Counted from the stretch's first letter, positions 44,915-56,762 are shown. The stretch is DNA of 64,000 nt from JAFLCM01 sp046154665 (GCA_046154665.1 JBJXFG010000047.1:62001-126000); one strand, 5' to 3'. The notes: a model not told the origin generated them from the letters alone. Numbers and translations: made by a program.

Positions 44915-45570
44915 GCATCCGCGTGGTGTGTTTCGATCTCGGCGGCGTGGTGGTTCGCATCTGCCGAAGCTGGCAGGAGGCGTGCGCCCGAGCAGGCGTG
45001 CAAGCGCCCGATGCCGCGGCGTTTGCTCGGCCCGAGCTGGCGGCACGACGGCGCGAGCTCGTCGAGGCGTACCAGACGGGTCGGAAGGGGTGCGACGAGT
45101 TTTTCGATGCTCTTGCCGGCGCGACGGGCGGGCAGCACTCCGCGCACGACGTCCGGCGGGTCCACAACGCGTGGATCATCGAGGATTACGCCAGCATCGA
45201 CGCCGTGATCGACGGTCTCAACCGCACCCGGGGCGTCGTGAGCGCCTGCCTCAGCAACACCAACCACGCCCACTGGGCCGGGATGCTCGGGCTGCCCGGC
45301 GGCGAGGGCTGGCGCTCGCCGTCGGTCGAGGCCCTGCGCCTCACGGGGGCGTCCCAGCTGCTGGGATGTGCCAAGCCCGGACTCGAAATCTACCGCAAGG
45401 CCGAGGGCCTCTTCGGCGCGAGCGGTCCCGAGATCGTGTTCTTCGACGACCTGGCGGAGAACGTCGCCGCGGCGAGCGGGCTGGGGTGGCGGGCCTTTCA
45501 GATCGACCACGAGGGCGACACGGCGGCACAGGTGCGCGGGGCGCTTCTGAGCCTCGGGATCTCGGTGTAG
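44911..45570 (+). CDS. HAD family hydrolase
   Basis: A 219-residue haloacid dehalogenase-like phosphatase. Motif I is the divergent FDLGGVV near residue 9 (nucleophile Asp9), motif II SNTN near 115, the Lys of motif III in AKPGLEIYRKA, and motif IV FFDDLAENV. The form D-L-G-G-V with a small helical cap is close to the YihX/epoxide-hydrolase-like subgroup, which includes sugar phosphate and nucleotide phosphatases. Substrate unknown. Operon with the preceding lipoprotein gene (ATGA overlap). Confidence 0.8.
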   Translation: MSIRVVCFDLGGVVVRICRSWQEACARAGVQAPDAAAFARPELAARRRELVEAYQTGRKGCDEFFDALAGATGGQHSAHDVRRVHNAWIIEDYASIDAVIDGLNRTRGVVSACLSNTNHAHWAGMLGLPGGEGWRSPSVEALRLTGASQLLGCAKPGLEIYRKAEGLFGASGPEIVFFDDLAENVAAASGLGWRAFQIDHEGDTAAQVRGALLSLGISV

Positions 45571-45660
45571 ATCGACCCGGAGCATCGCCCGCGGACGGTC
45601 GATGCTTCGTCGTCCGGGATGCACCCCGCTCGCTTCGTGCGGGTATCACGCCCGTCACGC

Positions 45661-47070
45661 ATGGCCGAACCGCCCCCAACACACCACCAGCCCGAACTCG
45701 CCCCCACGCACTGGGGCGACCGCGTGCTCGCGGCATTCTCGTTACGCCGCGGCGAGGGCGTGGTCACGCTGCTGAGCGCCCTGACCATCTTCGCGTGGTT
45801 CCTGGGTTGGGGCATGATGCGCCCGCTCCGCGACTCGATGGGCGTGGCCAAGGGCGCGGACTATGTCATGTGGCTGATCATCGTCACCGCCGCGGTGTCG
45901 CTGGTGGTGAGCCCGGGGATCGCCTGGGTGATCGGGCGGCTGGGGGGCGGGTCGGCGGGTCGGCGTCGCGTGCCGACGGTGCTGTACCGTTTTCTCGCGC
46001 TCAATCTGCTGGTGTTCGCGGCGGCGAAGTGGCTCACGCCCGAGGCGCACCGTTACATCGTGGGCTATGTGTTCTTCGTCTGGGCCAGCGTGGCGAACAT
46101 GGCGGCGGTGAGCGTGTTCTGGGGACTCGCCGCCGACATCTTCCCGCGCGAACGCTCGCTGCGTCTGTACGGGCTGATTGCGCTGGGAGCGACGCTGGGG
46201 CTGATCGGCGGCGGGTTCGCGGCGCGGTGGATGGGGCAGCAGAAACTCGACGCGTGGGTGTTCATGATCGCGCTGGCGGTGATGCTGGAGATCGCCGCGC
46301 GGCTGGCGCGTGCCGTGGGGGCCGCGGGAGCGCGGGCGGCGGTAGCATGGGCGCGGGATGGCGGCGGGACGGCACCCCGCGAGGAGCACGACGCTGCTCA
46401 GAAGACCGAGCAGAGCCGTGACACGGAGCGGGCCAGTGGCGGCGTGCTCTCGGGCGTGCGCGCGGTCGTGACCTCGCCGTACCTGCTGGGGGCCTCGGCG
46501 TACCTGCTCATCTACACCGTCACGACGACGTTCTTCTACTTGGCGCAGCAGCGTGTCGTCGCCGAGGCGGGGGCCGACCAGGCGGCGCGGACGGCGATGA
46601 GCGCGACCATCAGCCTGTGGGCCGACGGCGCCACGCTCATCGTGCAGCTGCTGCTGACGGGGCGCATCCTGAGGTGGATCGGCCAGGGGCCGGCGCTGGC
46701 GACGACGCCGCTGGTCACCATCGCCGGTCTGGCGTGGATGGGCGCGAGCCCGGGGTTGCAGGGCTTGACGCAGGCGGTGGTGGCGCGGCGGAGCGTTCAC
46801 TTCGCGGTGGACAAGCCCGGCCGCGAAGCGCTCTACACCGTTATCCCGCCCGAGCAGAAGTACACGGCCAAGAGCTTCATCGACACGTTCGTGTACCGCG
46901 GAGGCGACGTCGTCGGCGCGGTGATCGAGAACGGGCTGAACCGCAGCAACACGCCGATCTTGTGGTTCGCCGGCCCGATCTGCGTGATCGGCGCGGTGCT
47001 GGGGCTGTGGCTGGGCCAGGCGGCGAAACGGAAGGCGGCGCTCAACGCCGACGACGGGCCGCGAAGGTAA
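45661..47070 (+). CDS. nucleotide transporter-like (Npt/Tlc) or MFS membrane protein
   Basis: A 469-residue membrane protein with 12 predicted spans. The block MMRPLRDSMGVAKGADYVMWL near the first spans is the hallmark of the ATP/ADP-translocase-like Npt family, here of the free-living bacterial branch whose substrate is not known. A polar loop of about 40 residues (around 225-265) splits the two halves. It is not the obligate-parasite ATP carrier in context; an uncharacterised exporter or organic-anion transporter is equally possible. The ATG at 45661 keeps the conserved part; the frame is open 14 codons upstream. Its last 29 bases overlap the end of the convergent exported-protein gene. Confidence 0.7.
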   Translation: MAEPPPTHHQPELAPTHWGDRVLAAFSLRRGEGVVTLLSALTIFAWFLGWGMMRPLRDSMGVAKGADYVMWLIIVTAAVSLVVSPGIAWVIGRLGGGSAGRRRVPTVLYRFLALNLLVFAAAKWLTPEAHRYIVGYVFFVWASVANMAAVSVFWGLAADIFPRERSLRLYGLIALGATLGLIGGGFAARWMGQQKLDAWVFMIALAVMLEIAARLARAVGAAGARAAVAWARDGGGTAPREEHDAAQKTEQSRDTERASGGVLSGVRAVVTSPYLLGASAYLLIYTVTTTFFYLAQQRVVAEAGADQAARTAMSATISLWADGATLIVQLLLTGRILRWIGQGPALATTPLVTIAGLAWMGASPGLQGLTQAVVARRSVHFAVDKPGREALYTVIPPEQKYTAKSFIDTFVYRGGDVVGAVIENGLNRSNTPILWFAGPICVIGAVLGLWLGQAAKRKAALNADDGPRR

Positions 47071-47692
47071 GGGCCGCGAAAGCGACGGTCGCCACGCCGG
47101 GCGTGGGCACGCCGGTGAACGCAACTTCGCTGAAGAAGAGCCAGGGCTGGTCGCCGTCGGCGAACGAGGCGCGGAGGTAGCGGGCTTGGGTGCCGGTGGT
47201 ATCGAGGGCGAGCCACTGAGCGGCGGGGTCGGCGCGTTCGCCGGCGGAAGTCGTGCGGGTTCCGACGGGGAAGTAGTCGGTGCCGTTGATCGAGCCTTCG
47301 ACGGTCATGGTGCCGAAGATGTCGACGTCGCCGAAGAGCGAGACGCTGGCGGCACGGACGCTGATTGAGTCGATGGTGGAGACGGCACCGAAGTCAAAGG
47401 TGATGACGGGCTGGACTTCGAGCCAGCCGACCCAGTCGAAGAAGTTGTTGTCGAAGATGTCGTCGGTGCCGATGACGCCGTCGGTGAGCTGCCCGAGTCC
47501 GCCGGAGAGGAACGAGGAATCGAGATTGGGGTTCCCGCTGCCGTTGTAGGTGTCGTCGCGGTAGGTGCCGAAGCCGGAGCGGCCGTTGACCATGTCGTAC
47601 GAGACAGGGCTGAGATTCGAGACGGTGCCAGCGTCGGTCGACGAGGCGAGCGCGGTCAGAGCAACGACGGACAACAACGCGGAACGGTACAT
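47042..47692 (-). CDS. exported protein with PEP-CTERM-like sorting signal
   Basis: A 216-residue secreted protein: signal peptide (MYRSALLSVVALTALASSTDA), a beta-sandwich domain resembling a discoidin/F5-8 type C module (FDFGAVSTIDSISVRAASV, QWLALDTTGTQARYLRASF) and a C-terminal VPTPGVATVAFAALTFAARRRR-like tail made of PTPG, a hydrophobic span and four Arg. This tail matches the planctomycete variant of exosortase sorting signals. A GAGGAG seven bases before the ATG at 47692 fixes the start. It is probably a surface-anchored carbohydrate-binding protein; no exosortase lies in the window. Confidence 0.75.
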   Translation of the reverse strand: MYRSALLSVVALTALASSTDAGTVSNLSPVSYDMVNGRSGFGTYRDDTYNGSGNPNLDSSFLSGGLGQLTDGVIGTDDIFDNNFFDWVGWLEVQPVITFDFGAVSTIDSISVRAASVSLFGDVDIFGTMTVEGSINGTDYFPVGTRTTSAGERADPAAQWLALDTTGTQARYLRASFADGDQPWLFFSEVAFTGVPTPGVATVAFAALTFAARRRR

Positions 47693-47886
47693 GGGCGGAC
47701 TCCTCACGAATGACGGGTACGGATGTCGGATTTGGAACGAACGTGTGCAGAACTAGTTTGCCCGGTGCCGCAAAGAACGCAAATGGTTTTGGGCGTTGAT
47801 GGCGTGAATCTCACAGAGTTTACACCGGCGGCGTGATCTGTTTGGGTGCCATCAGGATTCGAGACACGCACCGATAGACTCTCGCT

Positions 47887-48771
47887 GTGGAACTCACCCC
47901 GCTCCGCTACTTCCGAGCCATCGCGGCTCACGGGCATATGACCAAGGCCGCGCGGGCCCTGGGTGTGACCCAACCCACGCTCTCGGCGATGCTCAAGAAG
48001 CTCGAGGCGGAGGTCGGCGCGGACCTGCTGCACCGCACCGGGCGCGGCGTCGAGCTCACCGAGGCGGGGCGGGTGTTTCTCCTTCACGCCGAAGACGCGG
48101 TGCGCCGTGCTGATGCGGGCCTCGCCGCCGTGAGGCAGCTGATCGGGCTCGAGACCGGCTCGATCCGCGTGGGCGGCGGTGCGACGGCGACGACGTACCT
48201 GCTGCCGCCGGTGGTGTCCGCCGTGCGGCGGGCGCACCCCGGCTTGCGGTTTTATTTGCGCGAGGCGGGCAGCAACGCCGTCGCCGCCGCGGTGCGCTCG
48301 GGTGAGCTTGATATGGGCATCGTCACGCTGCCACTCGCCGCGGTGGACGCGCCGGACCTGATCGTGATCCCGCTGGTGGAGGACGAGTTCCGGCTGATTG
48401 TCCCGGCGCGGCACCGGCTCGCGGGAGCCGCGTCGTTTCGATGGAAGGACCTCGCGGGTGAATCGGTTGTGGCGTTCGAAGCGGGGGCGGCGGTTCGTGA
48501 GATGATCGATTCCGCGTCCGCCGCCGCCGGCGTGACGCTCAATGTGGTGATGGAGTTACGATCCATCGAGTCCATCAAACAGATGGTCAGAGCGGGCATC
48601 GGCGTCGGGTTCGTGTCACGCTTCGCGCTTGATGAGGGTGAAGGGCTGAAGTGCCGGGATGGTCGCCTGGCGCGCGGGCTCGCGCTGGTGCGTCGGCGGG
48701 ATCGGCTGCCCAGCCCGGCGGGGGCGGTGTTCGAGTCGGAGTTGCTTCGACAGCTTGGGAGGCGGAAGTGA
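47887..48771 (+). CDS. LysR family transcriptional regulator
   Basis: A 294-residue LysR regulator. The helix-turn-helix is at about 15-60 (GHMTKAARALGVTQPTLSAM, ELTEAGRVFL) and the effector-binding domain at 90-290 (IRVGGGATATTYLLPPVV, the MGIVTLPL strand). It starts with GTG at 47887. The divergent neighbour at 47692 across 194 bases is a possible target. Its stop overlaps the GTG start of a small membrane protein by 4 bases, which suggests that it controls or co-acts with that protein. Effector unknown. Confidence 0.9.
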   Translation: MELTPLRYFRAIAAHGHMTKAARALGVTQPTLSAMLKKLEAEVGADLLHRTGRGVELTEAGRVFLLHAEDAVRRADAGLAAVRQLIGLETGSIRVGGGATATTYLLPPVVSAVRRAHPGLRFYLREAGSNAVAAAVRSGELDMGIVTLPLAAVDAPDLIVIPLVEDEFRLIVPARHRLAGAASFRWKDLAGESVVAFEAGAAVREMIDSASAAAGVTLNVVMELRSIESIKQMVRAGIGVGFVSRFALDEGEGLKCRDGRLARGLALVRRRDRLPSPAGAVFESELLRQLGRRK

Positions 48772-49316
48772 CCACCCATGAGAACCGGCACGGGTACTTG
48801 TTCCCCGGGGAGGCTCGGCTCGACCTGCCGGGCCGGGTCGCGCTGGGGGGGCTGGCGGCGACCGGTCTCGCCGCGGTCGCGCTGGTGGTCTTCCTGCTGG
48901 TCCTCGAGGCACACACCACGCCCTCGGCCGGCAAGTGGGGGACCGCCACGATCGTGTCGTCTTGCATGCTGGGTCTGCACTTTGTGGTCGAGTCGAGAGC
49001 CTCCGGCCCGTTGAGCGTGCCCCGCTGGATCATCTTCGCGGCCTGCATCTTGGAGGTGTCGATCGCTCCGTGGTTTGTCATACGGGATCTCACCGCCCAG
49101 GCGGTGTTTTCCTTGATCGGGTTGGTGGGTGGCGTCAATCTACTGGGTGCTCGGCTGTTGACAGCGTGGACGCCCGCCTTCCTCCGCTGGCACTTGGCGT
49201 GGAGGATCGTGTTCTCCGCGCTTGCATGGCTGGTGCCGTTCGGGGTGTGTACCGCCTTGCTGATCGCCAGGCGGGTTGCCGACCGCGCCTCGTTCGGTGA
49301 AGAGCCGTCGCATTGA
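48768..49316 (+). CDS. small membrane protein, function unknown
   Basis: A 182-residue protein with four hydrophobic spans at about 27-50, 60-75, 85-135 and 145-172. The GTG start at 48768 overlaps the LysR stop (GTGA) and follows GGAGGCGGAA closely, which fixes it. No family recognised. Translational coupling to the LysR gene suggests related roles. Confidence 0.65.
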   Translation: MTTHENRHGYLFPGEARLDLPGRVALGGLAATGLAAVALVVFLLVLEAHTTPSAGKWGTATIVSSCMLGLHFVVESRASGPLSVPRWIIFAACILEVSIAPWFVIRDLTAQAVFSLIGLVGGVNLLGARLLTAWTPAFLRWHLAWRIVFSALAWLVPFGVCTALLIARRVADRASFGEEPSH

Positions 49317-49444
49317 TGTTGTCTATGAAGCATGTATGCATGATTGATTTGCTTCATGTGGCGTGCGCGCCCATCATTGACTGACATCGCCGGTCAGTTC
49401 GGCCTTGGTCCCAACTGCCCCCCACACCTCTCCCCCCATCCCCC

Positions 49445-52204
<2,760 letters not shown>

Positions 52205-52258
52205 CACGTCAACCCCACGTATCGGATGGGCATGGACGTCTGATCGCCTGACTGCGAC

Positions 52259-52495
52259 ATGCAAACTCGCCTGACCAAGCAGATGCTCAGCACCGCCCGT
52301 GTGATCGCACGCGGACGTGGAATCCGCGATCTCGAGCGACTCCTCGCCCAGTACGGCGGAGCGCCTTGCACTTGGGTCAAAAAGTCCACGGTCCCGACCA
52401 CAGAGTCCGGCGATTGGTGCGAGTATCATTGGTACGAACACCACGGCCTCGGTAGGTTCGAGGTCAAACGGGTGATGCTGCGAGATCGATTCTGA
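52259..52495 (+). CDS. small polymorphic-toxin-like protein
   Basis: A 78-residue protein: an Arg-rich N-terminal helix, IRDLERLLAQYGG, a WVKK strand, CEYHWYEHHGLGRFEVK and a basic end. This pattern (helix, W-x-K, H-W-Y-E-x-x-G-x-G-x-x-E-x-K) resembles the C-terminal toxin domains of some Rhs/polymorphic toxins, here as a free-standing gene. The assignment is from memory of the pattern and is tentative. Its stop overlaps the start of the next gene (TGATG), so the two are translationally coupled. Confidence 0.45.
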   Translation: MQTRLTKQMLSTARVIARGRGIRDLERLLAQYGGAPCTWVKKSTVPTTESGDWCEYHWYEHHGLGRFEVKRVMLRDRF

Positions 52496-52830
52496 TGCGA
52501 GTCAAGTGCCGCACCAACTCGGTGAACGAATCACGACACGCTCTGACCCTCGGCGGAGCGTACGAAGTCATCGGCATCGAGGCTGGCGATCTCCGCATCA
52601 TCGACGACGCAGGGTCGCCTGTTCTCTTCGATCCGGCGCTGTTCGACATGATCGACCCCGCCAGGCCGATGCACTGGAAGTCTTGGACCGACGACGGCGT
52701 CGAATACGCCTATGCGCCCGAACTCGCCGCGCCTGGGTTCTTCGAGGACTACCACCAGCGCCAGCCCGACGCGGTGCGGACGTTTCATCGCTACATCAAC
52801 CGCAACCTGCGGCTCAGCGACGCGGCGTGA
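52495..52830 (+). CDS. putative immunity or antitoxin partner
   Basis: A 111-residue protein with ALTLGGAYEVIGIEAGDLRI, an I-I-D-D-x-G-x-P-V-L-F-D-P-x-L-F strand pair, then an acidic WKSWTDDGVEYAYAPELAA stretch and GFFEDYHQRQPDA. It is acidic where its upstream partner is basic, as expected of immunity proteins, and similar sequences accompany polymorphic toxins. Coupled to the preceding gene by a TGATG overlap. Function inferred from the pairing only. Confidence 0.45.
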   Translation: MRVKCRTNSVNESRHALTLGGAYEVIGIEAGDLRIIDDAGSPVLFDPALFDMIDPARPMHWKSWTDDGVEYAYAPELAAPGFFEDYHQRQPDAVRTFHRYINRNLRLSDAA

Positions 52831-52908
52831 GCTGCGGACGCGCACCCAAACAGCCACCATTCACCGCTGCGAGCCTGATCTCCCGTGCCGCCATTACACT
52901 GCTTGCCT

Positions 52909-54033
52909 ATGCGAGCAATCGTCACCGGCCAGATCGGCATGGACAAGAAGGACTACCTCCGCTCCGTCGTCGATTTCGCCGGCAAGCAGGGTGAGTCCGT
53001 TGACGTCTATCACATCGGCGACATCATGTACGCCGAGGCACCGGATGTCCGCCCCGGGCGCATCCTCGATCTGCCGTGGAGCCGATTGCACTCACTCCGC
53101 CGCGCCGCGTTCAAGGATGTGATTTCACACAGCAAGGGCCAGCCGAATCTGATCGTGAACACGCACGCGACGTTTCGTTGGCGTCACGGCCTGTTCGCGG
53201 CCTTTGACTTTGACCAGATCCGCGAGTGCAACCCTGACCTTTTCATCTGCCTGGTCGACAACATCGAGGTCGTCCACCACCGCCTGCACCGCGATTTCGA
53301 GATCGACGCCACGCTGAAGGACTGCATGGTGTGGCGCGAGGAGGAAATCCTCGCCACGGAGCTGATGGCCCAGGCGATGGGCAAGCCGTTCTACATCCTC
53401 TCGCGTGGGCGCCACGAGCCCACGGCTCGCACCGCCTTCCGCCTGGTCTGCCGGCCCGACATGAAGACGGTCTACCCCTCGTTCCCCATGAGCCACGTCG
53501 TCGACATGCCCGACGTGCTCGCCGAGATCGATCACTTCCGCGCCGAGCTCGCCAAGCACTTCATCACCTTCGACCCCGGCGACGTCGACGAAAAACTCCT
53601 GCTCGACCGCGGGCTCGAAGCCGCCAAGCAAGGCCAGGAGTTCCTCGAAGTGAAGCCGCACTCCTTCGGCGGTAGCCGCTCGGCCGACGCCAAGCCCATC
53701 AAGGTCTCGGTCCGCCAGATCCTCGACATCGCCGGCGACGTCGACGGGCAGATCTACATGCGCGACTTCAAGCTCATCGATCAGTCCCACATGATCGTCA
53801 GCCTCGTCCCCGAACTGGCCGGCGGCGTGCCCGGGCTCTCCAGCGGCGTCGAACGCGAGCTCCAGCACGCTTTCGAGCACACCAAAGAGGTCTACATCGT
53901 CTGGAAACCCAAGAAGAACCCGTCGCCCTTCATCACCGAGACCGCCACGCGCGTGTTCAAGAGCGTGCCCGAAGCCCTGACCTACTTCGAAGAACAAGGC
54001 ATGTTCGCTGCGAAGAACTTGTTTGGGCAGTGA
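52909..54033 (+). CDS. P-loop-like protein fused to a deoxyribosyltransferase-like domain
   Basis: A 374-residue protein. The N-terminal part starts like a nucleotide kinase (MRAIVTGQIGMDKKDYL: a degenerate Walker A, GQIGMDKK where GxxxxGKS is usual) and has VNTHATFRWRHGLFAAF and an ICLVDNIEVVHHRL strand/helix typical of adenylate-kinase-like folds. The C-terminal part (about 255-370) has RDFKLIDQSHMIVSLVPELA and a GVERELQHAFEHTKEVYIVW segment like nucleoside 2-deoxyribosyltransferases. A role in nucleotide metabolism is plausible but unproved. The ATG at 52909 begins the conserved part. Confidence 0.55.
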   Translation: MRAIVTGQIGMDKKDYLRSVVDFAGKQGESVDVYHIGDIMYAEAPDVRPGRILDLPWSRLHSLRRAAFKDVISHSKGQPNLIVNTHATFRWRHGLFAAFDFDQIRECNPDLFICLVDNIEVVHHRLHRDFEIDATLKDCMVWREEEILATELMAQAMGKPFYILSRGRHEPTARTAFRLVCRPDMKTVYPSFPMSHVVDMPDVLAEIDHFRAELAKHFITFDPGDVDEKLLLDRGLEAAKQGQEFLEVKPHSFGGSRSADAKPIKVSVRQILDIAGDVDGQIYMRDFKLIDQSHMIVSLVPELAGGVPGLSSGVERELQHAFEHTKEVYIVWKPKKNPSPFITETATRVFKSVPEALTYFEEQGMFAAKNLFGQ

Positions 54034-54485
54034 GGGGAAGGCATCGAGGCAACGAGGCATCAAGGCATCAAGGGAGCACGAAGCACGCTCATTCGCCTGC
54101 TGGCGCAGATGCACGCCTCTGCGTCGCGATGCCTCGATGCCTCGATGCCTTGGTGCCTCGATGCCTTCCAAAAAAACGCAGAAGCCGCCGGAGCGTGAGA
54201 GGACGGACACGCTGCGGACGGCTTCCACGGCACTGAAGAGCCCGGCGTTGGACCAGAACGCCGGTTGGAACGCGCGGGGTTGAAACATCTGGCCGCGGTT
54301 CCCCTCCATCGACTTGAGGAAGTTCAGGCAGCACGAACGGGGCTCTGCTTTTGTGCGTGAGAACAAACAGGCGTCTGTGAACGCCAACCTCCACACTGCG
54401 TCGGCCCGGTCTGTGGTGGACTGACTCTTCCCGCATAGGTATACGCAAAAACTCCGCCCCGGTTTCACCGGTTCTTCACGCATAA
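54034..54485. other. non-coding stretch between convergent genes with clustered GATGCCTC repeats
   Basis: No gene supported. From 54037 to 54072 and, inverted, from 54124 to 54170, units such as GATGCCTC and GAGGCATC recur, separated by about 50 bases; the arms could form a long imperfect hairpin. The rest (54171-54485) has no feature I recognise. The last bases, and the end of panC beside them, contain the hairpin CGGTTTCC / GGAAACCG (54491-54510), which lies in the panC coding end. Confidence 0.6.
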
Positions 54486-55349
54486 TCACGCGGTTTCCAG
54501 GCGGAAACCGGGCCAACCCGCGTTATCAATGAGACGCACGTTTCCGCACTTTGCCGCCGCCAAGACTCGTGCCGGCTGCCCCGGTTTCGGTGGGCCCAGC
54601 GTCGCCGAATCCCGAACCGCGACGTACTCGGGCACGAGCCGGTTGGCGAGCAACACACGCCGGCCCGCCTGCTCGGCCTCGGCGGGATCATCGTGCCGGC
54701 CCGCCTCGACCAGCGCCCGCGCCATCGCCGGCGCACGCCGACGGTCTTGGGGCATCAGCAGCGTGTTGCGGCTGCTCATGGCCAGGCCGTCACCCTCGCG
54801 CACCGTTTCGTGCCCGATGATCTCAAGCCCCGGCATCTCCCGCGCCGCCATGGCGCGAACGACGGCGAGCTGCTGCCAGTCTTTCTCACCAAAAACCGCC
54901 TGCGCGGGCCGCACCAGTTCGAACAGCCGCAGGCACACCTGGCACACCCCGGCGAAGTGACCGGGCCGGTGCGCATCCTCAAGCAAGGGGACGGTCGCGG
55001 CCGCCGGCAGTTCGGGCACGCGCACGCCGCCGCGTCCGCCCATCTCCGGCGGGTACATCACTTCCACCGGCGGCGCGAACACGCACGACATCCCGGTGCC
55101 CCCCAACGCCGACTCGCACACCCGCACATCCGCGTCGAGCGTGCGAGGGTATCGCTCCAGGTCGCGCGGGTCATTGAACTGCGTGGGATTCACGAACACG
55201 CTCACCACCACCGGCAGCCCGCCCGGCGCGGCGAGTTCCGCCGCGCGGCGCACCAGCGCCGCGTGACCTTCGTGTAGCGCCCCCATCGTCGGGACGAACA
55301 CCCCGCCGCGGAAGGCTGCCAGCGATTCGGCTGTGGTCACGACCTTCAT
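54486..55349 (-). CDS. panC: pantoate--beta-alanine ligase
   Basis: A 287-residue PanC, which joins pantoate and beta-alanine with ATP in coenzyme A synthesis. VPTMGALHEGHAALVRRA carries the ATP-binding HxGH, followed by VVSVFVNPTQF, the GHFAGVCQVCLRLF block, FGEKDWQQL and the MSSRNTLL adenylation loop. No other pan gene is near. A family D repeat lies between it and the MCE gene, in what should be the promoter region. Confidence 0.95.
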   Translation of the reverse strand: MKVVTTAESLAAFRGGVFVPTMGALHEGHAALVRRAAELAAPGGLPVVVSVFVNPTQFNDPRDLERYPRTLDADVRVCESALGGTGMSCVFAPPVEVMYPPEMGGRGGVRVPELPAAATVPLLEDAHRPGHFAGVCQVCLRLFELVRPAQAVFGEKDWQQLAVVRAMAAREMPGLEIIGHETVREGDGLAMSSRNTLLMPQDRRRAPAMARALVEAGRHDDPAEAEQAGRRVLLANRLVPEYVAVRDSATLGPPKPGQPARVLAAAKCGNVRLIDNAGWPGFRLETA

Positions 55350-55401
55350 CGTGTCAACGTTCCCGCTTCGATTCCTGACCGCATCGCCGAGACGCCTGAG
55401 C

Positions 55402-55488
55402 CACGAGCCCGGAGCGTCAGCGACGGGTTCTCCTGAAAACCAGGCTCTCCAGTCGTTTCAACCCACTCGCTCACGCTCGGGGCTCGTT
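55402..55488. repeat. inverted repeat, family D
   Basis: A left arm (ACGAGCCCGGAGCGTCAGC) and a right arm (ACTCGCTCACGCTCGGGGC then TCGTT) as in the copies at 36604 and 62367. The right arm abuts the stop codon of the MCE gene (TTA at 55488-55490 on the forward strand). Confidence 0.85.
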
Positions 55489-56762
55489 TACTTCGCTTTC
55501 GCCTTGAGCTGCCGCAGGAACTCACCCTCGGCCTCTTTCAGCCGATCGACCGTCGCCCCGAGGTCGCGCGTCAGTTCGCTTACGCTCCGCCCGCCGTCCG
55601 ACACGCCCCCGCCGCTGTCTTTCAGCCCCTTCAGCGCGTCCGTTGCCGAGCCGACGTCTGACACCGCCTGCGCATATACCCGCGCCGAGTCATAGAGAAG
55701 CTCAAACTCAAGGTCCCGCGTGTCGGGTCGATACAAAAGTCTCCACGGCGAGCGCCGCACCTCGGCCAGTGTTGACGCCAGCTGGTCGCCGCTGAGACGC
55801 AGCTTCGCCATCGTCGCCCGCACCTGCGGCACGTTTTCGGCCACGGCGCTGTCGGCGCGGCCCAGCAGCGTTTGCAGCGTGTCGAGCGCCCCTTCGGTCT
55901 TCGCCCGCGCCGCGGCGATCATCTCCTCGACCAGCTTCACCGTCTGGTTCCGCAGCCGCTCGCCCAACTCGTTGAATCCCTTGGCGGCGGCCTCGCCCTG
56001 CTCGATCGCGCTCTTCAGTGCCGGGCGGTTCTCCTCGATCGCCGCCCGCGCGTCCGCGAACGCCTGCTTCGCTTCGTCCGACGCCTTGTTGATCCGCTCG
56101 ATCAGCCCTGGGGTCTCCTTGTTGGCCGTCGCGATCATCTCGCGCCCGTTGGTCATCATCGCGTCGACGTCGGTGTACCACGCGTCACGCTTGCCCTTGA
56201 ACGCGTCGACTTCCGCCTCGGCCTTGGCCATGAAGCTCTCGGCCTTGAGCACGGTGGATTCGACCCTGTCGATGATGTTCTGGACCTGAGACTTCTGCTT
56301 GTCGCCGTAGCCTGCGGATTCGAGGATGCTGGGGGCCGCGATGACGCCGTCGATGTCGATGGTCTCGACGAGTTCGGGTGCCGCCGCATCGCCCAGAGAC
56401 TTGAAGTTGAGCGCGCTGATCGAACCCAGCAGGCCCTGCTCGAGATAGACCAGGGCCCCCTGGCGCAGCGGGGCCATTCTCTTGTCGAGCAGCAGCTTCA
56501 CTTCCATGACGGCGGGCTTGTCGCCCGTCGCCGCCCGGGGCGACACGCTTTCAACCTGTCCCACCTTGAGCCCGCCCAGCCGCACCTCGGCCCCAGGCTT
56601 GAGCCCCGGCACACCCTCACTGATATCGAACACCGCCGTGAACCGGGCCTTCCCGAGCTTCTCGTACCAACCGCCAAGTACGGTCACCACGCCGAGAGAC
56701 GCCCCGATGGCCCCCAGCACCAGCCCCCCTGCGAGCACGTTGTTCCGCGAAGCGCGACCCAT
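55488..56762 (-). CDS. MCE/MlaD-like protein
   Basis: A 424-residue inner-membrane-anchored protein. One span at 10-30 precedes a single MCE domain at about 40-135 (ARFTAVFDISEGVPGLKPGA, VRLGGLKVGQVESV, LLGSISALNF), then a long coiled-coil-like helical region (about 170-300) and a C-terminal tail. MlaD-type proteins form ring-shaped periplasmic lipid-transfer parts of ABC importers. No MlaE, MlaF or similar genes adjoin it, so its partners are elsewhere. It starts at ATG 56762. Confidence 0.85.
   Translation of the reverse strand: MGRASRNNVLAGGLVLGAIGASLGVVTVLGGWYEKLGKARFTAVFDISEGVPGLKPGAEVRLGGLKVGQVESVSPRAATGDKPAVMEVKLLLDKRMAPLRQGALVYLEQGLLGSISALNFKSLGDAAAPELVETIDIDGVIAAPSILESAGYGDKQKSQVQNIIDRVESTVLKAESFMAKAEAEVDAFKGKRDAWYTDVDAMMTNGREMIATANKETPGLIERINKASDEAKQAFADARAAIEENRPALKSAIEQGEAAAKGFNELGERLRNQTVKLVEEMIAAARAKTEGALDTLQTLLGRADSAVAENVPQVRATMAKLRLSGDQLASTLAEVRRSPWRLLYRPDTRDLEFELLYDSARVYAQAVSDVGSATDALKGLKDSGGGVSDGGRSVSELTRDLGATVDRLKEAEGEFLRQLKAKAK

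Noticed and set aside
54037..54170. CRISPR-like array
   Set aside because: Units are only 7-9 bases, spacing is irregular, orientation changes in the middle and no cas gene is near.
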